From: an uncultured Clostridia bacterium
Lineage (GTDB): Bacteria; Bacillota; Clostridia; Oscillospirales; CAG-272
DNA length: 58,530 nt
Direction of reading: 5' to 3'
NCBI GenBank assembly: GCA_947588825.1
Contig: CANPZU010000014.1
Coordinates: forward strand, 1-58,530
The position numbers and the translations under genes were made by a program. The notes under the pieces were generated by a model. It was given only the letters and a program-made list of their open reading frames with translations, did not search any database and was not told the DNA's origin. Every line of letters starts with the position of its first letter. Position 1 is the first letter of the stretch. Below, piece by piece: positions 41,250 to 48,415 of this stretch.

Positions 41250-41277
41250 AGCCTCCCGTTGGGAGGCTTTATTTTTT
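41250..41277 (+). terminator. Intrinsic terminator of the 40972 gene
   Basis: AGCCTCCC-GTT-GGGAGGCT followed by TTATTTTTT. Confidence 0.92.
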
Positions 41278-41282
41278 GTCTT

Positions 41283-41471
41283 TTATAAAACTTTACTTTC
41301 ATGTTTGTCTGTAAATTTCTTTGCAGGTAAACACTGTAAGAAATCTATGAAACGAGAAACATACTCTTGTTCTTCTTGGTCGCCTGACTCCTTGAGAAGA
41401 AGTTCGAGCTGTGAAATTGCGTACTTCCTACTGATAGAATCCCCGCGATATTCTTCTACTACGTTACTCAT
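41283..41471 (-). CDS. Small hypothetical protein
   Basis: 62 residues from the ATG at 41471 within a boundary element (AAAGCGTGGTTTTATGAG). Helical: KYAISQLELLLKESGDQEEQ, YVSRFIDFLQCLP. Confidence 0.5.
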   Translation of the reverse strand: MSNVVEEYRGDSISRKYAISQLELLLKESGDQEEQEYVSRFIDFLQCLPAKKFTDKHESKVL

Positions 41472-41487
41472 AAAACCACGCTTTCTT

Positions 41488-41862
41488 TTATACTGCTCCG
41501 TCTTCAACGGCCAAGCGGATGCACTCAGCCACCAGCTTACGTTCGTTTTCCGGTGTTGCCTCGCATAGATAGTCTAAGTTGATAATTTGATAGTCTTTAT
41601 AGTCGCTTGGCTTGAGGGTGATATTGTACCGATCCTTGAATTGGCCTTTTTCGTCTGTGAAATACGTATATATTACCAAGACTGTGTTTGGTATCTCTTT
41701 TATCTGTCCATTCCGTTTATAACACTTCATAACTTCGTAGCTGGGGATACGAGTGGAAACAGCAACAAGGAATTTGTCTCCAATATGGTAAAGGCGCTTA
41801 TTTCTGCGGTTTTCCGTTACGGTGACTCTTTCCATATATTTGTTGACGGCACTTGCTCTCAT
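41488..41862 (-). CDS. Hypothetical protein
   Basis: 124 residues, strand-rich (GDKFLVAVSTRIPSYEVMKC, NTVLVIYTYFTDEKG), then an acidic helix (ENERKLVAECIRLAVEDG). No family recognised. Confidence 0.55.
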   Translation of the reverse strand: MRASAVNKYMERVTVTENRRNKRLYHIGDKFLVAVSTRIPSYEVMKCYKRNGQIKEIPNTVLVIYTYFTDEKGQFKDRYNITLKPSDYKDYQIINLDYLCEATPENERKLVAECIRLAVEDGAV

Positions 41863-42128
41863 AATCTATCTCCAAAATAATTTGCTGATTTTTCATTGAT
41901 CCTTTTTGCGTGTGCTTTTGCTGCTGTTTCCGAAAAATGTGCCATCCGAAACCATTTAACAGGTTCTATAAATCGACGATACCAAGGACAAAAATGATAG
42001 CGCCACTTCATGATATTAAGATCAAACCCAAAATACAGCGAAAGGGTACCTTTGAAACTGTATGGAGAAACGTCATAGTAAACGCTGTCATCCTTTCCAT
42101 AGAACCTATCGACATGATATATCGTCAT
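41859..42128 (-). CDS. Hypothetical protein
   Basis: 89 residues, rich in Tyr, Phe and Trp (DDSVYYDVSPYSFKGTLSLY; KWRYHFCPWYRRF) and with a basic C-terminal helix (SETAAKAHAKRINEK). It overlaps its neighbour by four bases and starts in a boundary element. Confidence 0.55.
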   Translation of the reverse strand: MTIYHVDRFYGKDDSVYYDVSPYSFKGTLSLYFGFDLNIMKWRYHFCPWYRRFIEPVKWFRMAHFSETAAKAHAKRINEKSANYFGDRL

Positions 42129-42132
42129 AAAA

Positions 42133-42492
42133 CTACGCTCTCCCTTTTCGATCCATCATAATATCTGCATTCAACATGGTATTGATATCCTGCACCTGCT
42201 CTGTCATATCTCTGATCGCAGCAACAACTCCATCGCTTGTCATACGATCATAGAACGGTGCCGCCATCTCTATGAGTTGAGCACAGTCTTTCAATGACAT
42301 TGCATGGTGATATATAGTATCAACAATACGCTTTGCAGACTCAGGATCAAACATAAATTCCTGCATCCAGTCTGGCATATCTGTCTGTTCTTTAATGAGC
42401 GCATCAATCAGATCCGCAGCTTGGTGATATGTATCCGTATCTCTCCACGCATCGGCAGCCTTCTTTGCAAGACGGATCAATTCACTGTTCAT
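42133..42492 (-). CDS. Helical hypothetical protein
   Basis: 119 residues, nearly all helix: SELIRLAKKAADAWRDTDTY, DLIDALIKEQTDMPDWMQEF, KDCAQLIEMAAPFYDRM. No motif recognised. Confidence 0.55.
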   Translation of the reverse strand: MNSELIRLAKKAADAWRDTDTYHQAADLIDALIKEQTDMPDWMQEFMFDPESAKRIVDTIYHHAMSLKDCAQLIEMAAPFYDRMTSDGVVAAIRDMTEQVQDINTMLNADIMMDRKGRA

Positions 42493-42506
42493 TATACAAT
42501 CTCCTT

Positions 42507-42878
42507 TTACTGTGATCTCCGATTCCAGGCTTCGATTGCATCATCTTTTGTGTCATAGAGATGTCTTCCAAGGATTCCATCACCAGCATACGTCGCAATT
42601 GGGCAATCATCATCTGCACAAGTACTATCATGGATAATACCAAATGACAAACCGCTATACGGATTGTTTCGGTAATCTTCATCGTGAATGTTGCCTTCAT
42701 CATCACAAATCACTATTTTGGCTCTCATCCCACAGAATGGACATGGGTCCAAAGCAGGCTTTTTCGCCAGCTTGATCGCTGCCTGAGTTACAGCAGCGGC
42801 AAATTCTGCATCCAGCTTATAGGCTACAACTGGCTCACTATATTTGCGGAGCATCTTTGCAATTTCAAAACGATCCAT
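42507..42878 (-). CDS. Lar-like zinc protein
   Basis: 123 residues from the ATG at 42878 (GGAGG). A helical N-terminus precedes the Lar-type zinc domain: DPCPFCGMRAKIVI, a middle Cys cluster (CADDDCP) and the end DAIEAWNRRSQ. Lar-like proteins are small prophage zinc ribbons named after the restriction-alleviation protein of Rac; most have no shown activity. Confidence 0.65.
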   Translation of the reverse strand: MDRFEIAKMLRKYSEPVVAYKLDAEFAAAVTQAAIKLAKKPALDPCPFCGMRAKIVICDDEGNIHDEDYRNNPYSGLSFGIIHDSTCADDDCPIATYAGDGILGRHLYDTKDDAIEAWNRRSQ

Positions 42879-43345
42879 TATGTTTCCTCCTTTATTGGCG
42901 GATAACGATATGCCCTCCAAAAGATACCGTAACCATCTAGCCCATCGTGAATATCATCCGAAACCTGATTGTTCCAAACCACCCATACATGATTGAACTT
43001 AGGCAGTATGTCGTGTTCGATAAAAACCGGCTGGCCATCCATCTGCCTCAGTTCGTCCAACACCAGTGGATCGTTCTTTTCTTGTGCTCTACGATTCCAA
43101 GCTTCAACCGCTCTTTCCTCTAATGTTTTATCGGTCGTTGCCCATTTTGGCAATGGTAAATCAGAACGCAGATAGTGGATCACACGCCCACCGACAGCCG
43201 GTCCTCGCGCATAACACCGATTACAACGGACAGAAAACGTATGCCGTTCGACCCGTTCTCCAAGTTCGGTATATCCATCACGGACACTCTTTTTATCTAT
43301 TTTTATCTTTTCAGATCCGCAGAAAGGACAATTTGCCATAACCAT
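42878..43345 (-). CDS. Lar-like zinc protein with C-terminal extension
   Basis: 155 residues. The Lar domain spans MANCPFCGSEKIKID to AVEAWNRRA (about residue 90) with CNRCYARG in the middle. The extension (LDELRQMDGQPVFIEHD ... WRAYRYPPIKEET) has a paralogue at the end of the gene at 43751. It belongs to a head-to-tail family with 43345, 43560 and 43751. Confidence 0.65.
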   Translation of the reverse strand: MVMANCPFCGSEKIKIDKKSVRDGYTELGERVERHTFSVRCNRCYARGPAVGGRVIHYLRSDLPLPKWATTDKTLEERAVEAWNRRAQEKNDPLVLDELRQMDGQPVFIEHDILPKFNHVWVVWNNQVSDDIHDGLDGYGIFWRAYRYPPIKEET

Positions 43346-43563
43346 TATGTTTCCTCCTTTACCGGCGTCCTGCGGTTCCAGTCGGCAATAGCGTCCTCCT
43401 TTGACAATACTTCCGGTCCTTGCGCAAGACAGTCACTGCAATATACATAGTGCCATTTCCCGTCTATGTAGTTGATATTCGCTTTTTCGTAAGGGCTCAT
43501 TGCGTAGCTGTCGTATTTTGCCTCTCCTCCGCAAAATGGACAAGGCTTTAATTCGTCCATCAC
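43345..43563 (-). CDS. Lar-like zinc protein
   Basis: 72 residues: MMDELKPCPFCGGEAKYD, then CSDCLAQG and DAIADWNRRTPVKEET. The last residues are encoded by the Shine-Dalgarno sequence of the next gene (GTAAAGGAGG). Confidence 0.65.
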   Translation of the reverse strand: MMDELKPCPFCGGEAKYDSYAMSPYEKANINYIDGKWHYVYCSDCLAQGPEVLSKEDAIADWNRRTPVKEET

Positions 43564-43754
43564 GTATCCTCCTTCACCGGCCGGCGTCTATTCCAGGCCA
43601 TAACTGCCTCTTTGATACCGTCCTCTCCGAACTGAGGATTGATCGGTTTTACCCTCGCATTGCAGCCCAGGCAATAAACGTAATGAGGCCATGCGTCTGT
43701 GATATGTACATCGGTGCTTCCACAAAAGGGACACGGTTTCAACTCATCCATCAT
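43560..43754 (-). CDS. Lar-like zinc protein
   Basis: 64 residues, a paralogue of its neighbour: MMDELKPCPFCGSTDVHI, CLGCNARV, AVMAWNRRRPVKEDT. It overlaps the genes on both sides by four bases. Confidence 0.65.
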   Translation of the reverse strand: MMDELKPCPFCGSTDVHITDAWPHYVYCLGCNARVKPINPQFGEDGIKEAVMAWNRRRPVKEDT

Positions 43755-44212
43755 GCTTCCTCCTTTACCGGCGGGCGGCGGTAGGCCAACCAGTCTATCC
43801 CGATTTCTTCAAACAGGTAGATATGATGCGAGTCTTCGCAAAATTGCTCACCAACGTTCACCAGTGCCCACGCCGGCTCATAGTCATATACGGTCGTGTG
43901 AGTTGGTACGATATAAACTGGCTGTCCTGGCATCTTCTGAAGCTCATCCAGCGTCAGGGGCTCGTTTTTCTCATCCTCCTCGCGCTTGGTACAGGCGATT
44001 CCATCCGTAAAGCCCATTTCATACGCCATGTGCATGGCCTTGCAAATCGGCTCGCTTACGGAGTCCAGGCAAAAACCGCCGACTGGCAGGCAATTCCCGT
44101 TTTCCTGATAACGTAATGGGCACAACTTTTTTCTTTCCAGGGCCCGCTCCCGCTCCCATTCCATCCGTTGCTTTTCGATGGACGGGGAAAGCCCGCTTTC
44201 TTCCCTGTTCAT
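43751..44212 (-). CDS. Hypothetical protein with the Lar-family extension domain
   Basis: 153 residues from the ATG at 44212 (GGAGGTGGAGGA). It lacks the Lar zinc ribbon at the start but has cysteine residues (LCPLRY, NCLPVGGFC) and the same C-terminal domain as the 42878 gene: TLDELQKMPGQPVYIVP and DWLAYRRPPVKEEA. Confidence 0.6.
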   Translation of the reverse strand: MNREESGLSPSIEKQRMEWERERALERKKLCPLRYQENGNCLPVGGFCLDSVSEPICKAMHMAYEMGFTDGIACTKREEDEKNEPLTLDELQKMPGQPVYIVPTHTTVYDYEPAWALVNVGEQFCEDSHHIYLFEEIGIDWLAYRRPPVKEEA

Positions 44213-44228
44213 TCCTCCACCTCCTATA

Positions 44229-44558
44229 TCAGCCATCACAATCAAATGCTGTGTAGTATGCCCATCTGATGATATCCAATTTCTGCCCGGAGCAAGCTGA
44301 CGTCCACACGCCATTGCGGTAATTGACAGCATACATAATGTTGGTATCATCTTTTGCGCCATAATACAGACCTGGCATCTCCGGCGGATCTGTTTTGGCA
44401 TCGTGCCAGAGCTGTTCCCGCTGCTTCTGAATACGGAGAGCGTTGATCGCCATATCAAGCGCATCAACATAACTTAACCCATCGTCTCTTTCATCCGTGT
44501 CCATGAGCCATTTGCGTACAGGGTATTCCAGGATCTTGATCGCATCTTCAAATGTCAT
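44229..44558 (-). CDS. Hypothetical protein
   Basis: 109 residues from the ATG at 44558 (GGGAGG). It starts MTFEDAIKILEYPVRKWLM, the helical N-terminal domain also seen at 39309, followed by DALDMAINALRIQKQ and a strand-rich C-terminus (YAVNYRNGVWTSAC). Function unknown. Confidence 0.55.
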   Translation of the reverse strand: MTFEDAIKILEYPVRKWLMDTDERDDGLSYVDALDMAINALRIQKQREQLWHDAKTDPPEMPGLYYGAKDDTNIMYAVNYRNGVWTSACSGQKLDIIRWAYYTAFDCDG

Positions 44559-44868
44559 GCTGTTCCTCCCGAAAATCCATATACCGCTCGTAACCGCGAC
44601 GGTCCTGCTCCGCATGGACGGCATCCAGGAAGCGCATCCAGCTCGGCTCGTCAATGCTCGGATCGCCATATCCGCCGGTGTAACGCTGGTCTGTCACATC
44701 CTGGTCAAATACGTACAGCGTTCTCTTGGACAGATACGGCAGCAGCGGCGTGATATACGAAATCACAAAACCAGGCATATAGGATTCGCGTCCAATGGCA
44801 TACCGCACCGCGCAGTTCAGCATCGTTCCGAAGTTCTCACCGGAAATATCAATCTTCGGTTTACTCAT
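44548..44868 (-). CDS. Conserved phage hypothetical protein
   Basis: 106 residues from the ATG at 44868. SGENFGTMLNCAVRYAIGRE then MPGFVISYITPLLPYLS is a pattern known in phages of Firmicutes with no assigned function. The C-terminus (YERYMDFREEQ) is charged. Confidence 0.6.
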   Translation of the reverse strand: MSKPKIDISGENFGTMLNCAVRYAIGRESYMPGFVISYITPLLPYLSKRTLYVFDQDVTDQRYTGGYGDPSIDEPSWMRFLDAVHAEQDRRGYERYMDFREEQHDI

Positions 44869-45607
44869 CCGGAAGCACCTCCCTGACACGAATACAATCA
44901 CCGCGATGGATCGAAGAAAAGACGTCCGGGACAAACGTTGCGAAATAAATTCCTTCAAATATACCGCCGTTCGCATTGTATTTCGGCTCTGCATCCCTCC
45001 AAAGATGGACCCAGCCTTCCGTTTTATCCTTCGTCACCCATTTCGCCTTGGAAGCTTTCAGAATCGACAGTTCTGCTTCCGTCAGATGTGGGATATGCAT
45101 AATCCGATCCGGATGGGCGATCATATCTGCCAGGAAAGCCTCATTCCCGCAGTCATACCAAATATTCCCAATTTTATGCTGCCGTACACCGTCATGGATG
45201 CGGAACACGGAGTCATTGAGCGGGAGACCACCAAGGAAATGCCATTCCTCATCTTCTCTTACGCCCAGTATTCTTGCAAGGTTTGAATCCGGTACCTTCG
45301 GAACCGTAAGTTCAGGCGCTTCCGAAATTCCCATACACCATTCCTCCGTCTCCTGCGGCGTCAGATCCGCTGCGGTTTTTCCGTTGTACACGATCTTGGT
45401 ATCGTCCGGTTTATTCACATCATTGGGATCATCAGGTACCATTTCAAAACCAAACAATGCGGCGGCCCCGTATGGGTCGTTCTTAATAAGCTCATAACAC
45501 GTTTTGTACGGTGCGGTTGGGCATTCGGCACAATCACCGTGAAAATAACATCTATCAGGATCAAGCTCCTGAAATACTTGCCCGGTCTTTGGATCTCTGT
45601 ACGCCAT
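44861..45607 (-). CDS. Hypothetical protein
   Basis: 248 residues from the ATG at 45607 (AGAGG). It has an N-terminal Cys cluster (DRCYFHGDCAECPTAPYKTC), a low-complexity acidic middle, and a C-terminal domain rich in Trp and His (RIMHIPHLTEAELSILKASKA). No family recognised. Between it and the DUF2828 gene is a leader (45614-45727) with a dispersed AT-rich element and a GGAGG, plus a possible 19-codon frame from a TTG that I do not call. Confidence 0.6.
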   Translation of the reverse strand: MAYRDPKTGQVFQELDPDRCYFHGDCAECPTAPYKTCYELIKNDPYGAAALFGFEMVPDDPNDVNKPDDTKIVYNGKTAADLTPQETEEWCMGISEAPELTVPKVPDSNLARILGVREDEEWHFLGGLPLNDSVFRIHDGVRQHKIGNIWYDCGNEAFLADMIAHPDRIMHIPHLTEAELSILKASKAKWVTKDKTEGWVHLWRDAEPKYNANGGIFEGIYFATFVPDVFSSIHRGDCIRVREVLPDE

Positions 45608-45727
45608 ATTCATTTCCTCTCTTTCTCATATTCTGCCAATCAAAAGAGACTTGGAAGAAACAAGCTCATGCAATGTTCTGTCCAAGCCTCCTTTTTTGGA
45701 ATTTAAATTAAATGTTTTGCTTACGGC

Positions 45728-47284
45728 TTAAATAAACGGCTTCACCGCATCCTCCACAGGCTGGTAACGCTCCGTGTTGACAGCCTCCAACAGGCACCGA
45801 TAGGGATCAAGCTCGCCGGACATAACCATGTTCACCACATTGACGCTGAAACCGCTGACCAGGGCGACACCCATCTCATTCTCCTTGATGGGGATTGTAC
45901 GGGATCTGGAATTGACATTCCAGAATACCAGACGCGGGAGCTTGTAACCGGCATTTTTGTACTTCTCCTCAATCACACTGAACAGACGAGAAGTCATCCT
46001 ATCCCTGCTGCTGGATCTCGCGCACGTATCAAACTCCATATCGGAGATGATAAGAACATTTGCGGGGAGCTCGCTCTGCTCCATACGGTGATTGACCGCC
46101 GTTGTCAGAATCAGATCAAAGACAGCCTCCACATTGGTGTTTGCCATCTCATTGTGCGACATGGCAATCTTAAGCTTATCGTGCAAAGTCTTCCCTCTGT
46201 GGAGGTCCACCAGACGGGGATTTGCGGAAAATGTGATATACTGATCCTTAAACTGTCCGGAGGAACGTTCGGCAAAGTAGATTGCCAGAGCGTTCGCCAC
46301 ATCCAATGCGGACGTACCGCCTTTTGGGTTGATCGGCTCCATCATACTTCCTGACCCATCCGCAACAACAATGGTATTTCCGTTGCCGTTCACTGTATCC
46401 GGCAGGTTCTTCCAAAGCTCCTCTAATGTCGCATCATAGCTCATAAGTTTCTGATACCAAACAGAATTATTCATATAGCGATGGACGATATCGTGAGGGA
46501 ATAGGGTGCCGGCGTTGATCTTGGCTTCCCCATTTTCCAGCTTCGCAAGAAATTCTCGACGGCGTATCTCGTCATGACGAAGGAAGGCGTTGTTGTAGAT
46601 CAGGTTGGCGCGAGATGGAACACGCTGATAGTCGATTCTGCTCCACTGGCGCATTGACATCTGCCGTTCCACCACACAGAGATAGCGAGACAGACCGGAA
46701 ATGGTATGTTGGTACTGTGCCTCCAGCATCCCAAGTCCCTTACGCAAAATCTGCGCATAATACCGCTTGCTGGCAGAGGTCGATCTGATCCTCGGCATCC
46801 ATTTGGCGAGGAGAGAGACGGGACGTTTCCCGGCCATATCCTTCCTGTCCTGCTTCAGCTGCGCCTTGACCAGCCTGATGACCGCATCCCGCACGGGCGT
46901 ATCCAGAAGTCCCCACAAATCATCCCAGCGGCCATACTCAGGGATCAGAGGAATCAGAGCGGTTACCATATCGGGATAATCGTTTGCCAGATCCTGCATA
47001 ATGAGACGAAACAACCGGCGCTCTCCCAATCCACCGCGCACATCGCGGGCATAGAACAGCCACTTCATCGCCGCCAGTTTGCCGTCACCGAAAAACGCCT
47101 TACAGAACTGATCCGTAATGCTCTGGGGAGAGGCGCTGCGGAGAGAGGCGATACTGTAATTCAGATCCAGCAGCGCATGACCGGTGGTGCGGTATCCGAC
47201 AGCACCATTCTCCGTAACGGACACGTTAAACTCACTATCCAACGTGTCTTTGATACATCCAATAAATGTACCGTTCTGATTCAT
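45728..47284 (-). CDS. DUF2828/TROVE-like vWA protein
   Basis: 518 residues; ATG at 47284 with AAAGAGG 8 nt upstream. The N-terminal half is helical and repeat-like (RSASPQSITDQFCKAFFGDG, LFRLIMQDLANDYP), the C-terminal half is a von Willebrand A domain with MIDAS residues in VVADGSGSMM and later VLIISDMEFDTC. This is the DUF2828 architecture, close in outline to Ro60/TROVE RNA-binding proteins, which hold Y RNAs. It sits immediately downstream of a cluster of tRNA-like genes (47315-48655), which makes an RNA-related role attractive; that is inference. A copy of the dispersed element lies after its stop. Confidence 0.8.
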   Translation of the reverse strand: MNQNGTFIGCIKDTLDSEFNVSVTENGAVGYRTTGHALLDLNYSIASLRSASPQSITDQFCKAFFGDGKLAAMKWLFYARDVRGGLGERRLFRLIMQDLANDYPDMVTALIPLIPEYGRWDDLWGLLDTPVRDAVIRLVKAQLKQDRKDMAGKRPVSLLAKWMPRIRSTSASKRYYAQILRKGLGMLEAQYQHTISGLSRYLCVVERQMSMRQWSRIDYQRVPSRANLIYNNAFLRHDEIRRREFLAKLENGEAKINAGTLFPHDIVHRYMNNSVWYQKLMSYDATLEELWKNLPDTVNGNGNTIVVADGSGSMMEPINPKGGTSALDVANALAIYFAERSSGQFKDQYITFSANPRLVDLHRGKTLHDKLKIAMSHNEMANTNVEAVFDLILTTAVNHRMEQSELPANVLIISDMEFDTCARSSSRDRMTSRLFSVIEEKYKNAGYKLPRLVFWNVNSRSRTIPIKENEMGVALVSGFSVNVVNMVMSGELDPYRCLLEAVNTERYQPVEDAVKPFI

Positions 47285-47314
47285 TTTGACCACCTCTTTA
47301 AGATTTTAATGATT

Positions 47315-47431
47315 TGGAGCGGCGGGCAGGAGTCGAACCTGCGATACGGAGAGGATGTCCTTAAATTGCTGTTAGTGAAACAAAAGCTTCACATTTTATG
47401 GCTCCGCGTCTTGCCACTAAACGACCGCCGC
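47315..47431 (-). tRNA. tRNA-like gene (Gly-type ends) with an insertion in the anticodon loop
   Basis: Acceptor GCGGCGG/CCGCCGC, discriminator T, encoded CCA, D arm GTTTAGTGGCAAGAC, T arm GCAGG-TTCGACT-CCTGC. The anticodon stem is CGGAG/CTCCG, but between its strands lie about 48 nt instead of 7. The insertion contains a hairpin GTGAA-N8-TTCAC followed by TAACAGCAA (47366-47374). Simple excision does not give a loop with U33, so the decoding state is unclear. T73 suits Gly. Preceded by the leader hairpin at 47439. Confidence 0.65.
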
Positions 47432-47438
47432 GTAGAAT

Positions 47439-47459
47439 ATCCGTCTTTCCGGACCGCCA
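47439..47459 (-). ncRNA. 5' leader hairpin, copy 1 (covarying)
   Basis: Minus strand TGGCGGTCCGGAAAGACGGAT, 7 nt upstream of the tRNA-like gene that starts at 47431. The stem is TCCG/CGGA with loop GAAAGA; the other two copies have CCCG/CGGG, a compensating change. Confidence 0.6.
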
Positions 47460-47639
47460 TTACTTAGGTAGATGCAAGTAAGAACACCGATTCTTGGGTT
47501 TTCCTGCCCGTAGCGTTTCCGTCGAATACGAACAGCGGATTTGCCATCTCCGTAAAGGCTTTCTCATTGCCCACGATAGACTTGTCCATCGCTTTAACGT
47601 CTCAGCCCGGTTCATGCACCGAACAGAGACATATAAAGT
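47460..47639 (-). other. Structured spacer between tRNA-like genes
   Basis: No recognisable gene. A hairpin GTCTC...GAGAC (47599-47630) carries CGGTGCATGAACCG at its tip; a similar tip, CGGTGCGTGAGCCG, lies in the hairpin at 48317-48343. An open frame of 41 codons (47464-47589) lacks a ribosome site. Confidence 0.4.
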
Positions 47640-47843
47640 GTGCGGGCATGGGACTTGCACCCATACACGGTTGGAGTTTTAGGATATTCTGTATATTACC
47701 CTCTGCCACCGAATACGCACCGTAAAGGTGGGCCGTGGCGTACTCAAGGATCATTTTACGGGGCACCCAATCCCGCTCACGCGGCGCTATCCCCAACCAA
47801 CCTAAAAGAAGCATCACTGTAGCGTCTTATTCCGCCACCGCAC
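47640..47843 (-). tRNA. Leu/Ser-type tRNA-like gene with about 120 nt insertion (tentative)
   Basis: The 5' part TGGCGGAATAAGACGC is a class II D arm and the 3' part ATGGG-TGCAAGT-CCCAT-GCCCGCA is a T arm with acceptor strand. GTGCGG at the 5' end pairs with CCGCAC at the 3' end. Between them lie several hairpins, among them CCGC-GTGA-GCGG, and TTTTAGG/CCTAAAA. I cannot identify an anticodon or an intron class. It may be a degenerate tRNA or a tRNA-derived RNA. Confidence 0.35.
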
Positions 47844-47924
47844 ACTGTTGCCGGTCTCTATCCGGCTCCGGGTTCGCACCGTTACCACACCTATTTAACG
47901 TCAGTTGTTGACTACCTTTAGACG
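47844..47924 (-). other. Spacer with hairpin, no gene seen
   Basis: Contains CGTC...GACG followed by GTTAAATAG and a GC-rich stem (CCGG..CCGG). No gene or tRNA is recognised. Confidence 0.35.
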
Positions 47925-48008
47925 GCTACTGGCCGGAATCGAACCGACGTCTCCCGTATTTGGGTCGATCAACTCCCACGGGCGTCTTTCCAATTAGACC
48001 ACAGCAGC
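47925..48008 (-). tRNA. tRNA-like gene with enlarged anticodon loop containing AGTTGATCG
   Basis: 84 nt. Acceptor GCTGCTG/CAGTAGC, D arm GTCTAATTGGAAAGAC, T arm GTCGG-TTCGATT-CCGGC, anticodon stem CCCGT/ACGGG. The loop is 20 nt instead of 7 and holds a nested hairpin GGG-AGTTGATCGA-CCC then AAAT. The nine-base AGTTGATCG recurs in the tRNA-like gene at 48416. No CCA is encoded and no canonical anticodon can be assigned. Confidence 0.6.
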
Positions 48009-48014
48009 ATAGAA

Positions 48015-48130
48015 GCCAGGGGCAGGACTCGAACCTGCGACCACGGGTTTATCAGACCATTAGAAAATTGCTGTGAGTGTCTCGCAAGAAACACATTTCA
48101 TACGTGCTCTGCCATCTGAGCTTCCCTGGC
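48015..48130 (-). tRNA. tRNA-Ile(GAT) with a 44-nt intron in the anticodon stem
   Basis: 116 nt. Acceptor GCCAGGG/CCCTGGC, D arm GCTCAGATGGCAGAGC, T arm GCAGG-TTCGAGT-CCTGC. The anticodon region is interrupted after position 28. Removing 48059-48102 (44 nt) gives stem CGGGT/ACCCG and loop CTGATAA, exactly the loop of tRNA-Ile(GAT), and a normal total of 72 nt. The insert contains the hairpin GTGTTTC-TTGC-GAGACAC followed by TCACAGCAA (48068-48076). A short intron in this position is not a known bacterial type; known bacterial tRNA introns are group I and longer. No CCA is encoded. Confidence 0.8.
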
Positions 48131-48135
48131 ATTGT

Positions 48136-48253
48136 GCGGAGGGCCGGATTTGAACCGGCGGCGATCAGAGTTCCTTGAAACTTTGCTGTAAGTGGACATA
48201 TCCTGTTCCACATCTTTTATTGTCCGAGGCTCTACCAACTGAGCTACCTCCGC
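48136..48253 (-). tRNA. tRNA-like gene with about 46-nt insertion in the anticodon arm
   Basis: 118 nt. Acceptor GCGGAGG/CCTCCGC, D arm GCTCAGTTGGTAGAGC, T arm GCCGG-TTCAAAT-CCGGC, anticodon stem TCGGA/TCTGA. The inserted part has GTGGA-N10-TCCAC followed by TTACAGCAA (48183-48191). If the two stem strands are rejoined they can extend to TCGGAGTT/AACTCTGA, but no loop with U33 results, so the amino acid identity is open. Confidence 0.65.
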
Positions 48254-48259
48254 ATAATT

Positions 48260-48280
48260 GCCCGTCTTTCCGGGCCGCCA
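48260..48280 (-). ncRNA. 5' leader hairpin, copy 2
   Basis: TGGCGGCCCGGAAAGACGGGC, 6 nt upstream of the tRNA-like gene starting at 48253. Stem CCCG/CGGG, loop GAAAGA. Upstream lies a further stem-loop series at 48281-48343. Confidence 0.6.
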
Positions 48281-48415
48281 TCGGTAGACCGGGAGGGGAC
48301 CGGTACCGAAACTGGCCTTCACCGGCTCACGCACCGGGTGAAGACATAATGGGGAACATGGCAAGTATACATCCGCAAATATATACCCCAATTAAAAATA
48401 ACCATGCCCCGTATC
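48281..48415 (-). other. Structured spacer in the tRNA cluster
   Basis: Contains CTTCACC..GGTGAAG (48317-48343) with tip CGGTGCGTGAGCCG, and nested CGGTA/TACCG and CCGG/CCGG stems closed by GCCA/TGGC leading into the leader hairpin. The rest (48344-48415) is AT-rich with no gene. Confidence 0.4.

Noticed and set aside
45614-45727. 19-codon frame from a TTG after GGAGG
   Set aside because: It has a good ribosome site but no conserved or protein-like feature; kept as part of the leader.
47464-47589. 41-codon frame MDKSIVGNEKAF... between tRNA-like genes
   Set aside because: No ribosome site and inside a structured RNA region; not called as a gene.
47640-47843. Group I intron in a tRNA-Leu
   Set aside because: The P7 and R/S elements of a group I core are missing and the arms do not give a clear anticodon; left as a tentative tRNA-like gene.
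47881-47920. Pistol-ribozyme-like GACGTTAAATAG after a small stem
   Set aside because: The pseudoknot partner needed for pistol ribozymes is not visible and the first loop is too long.
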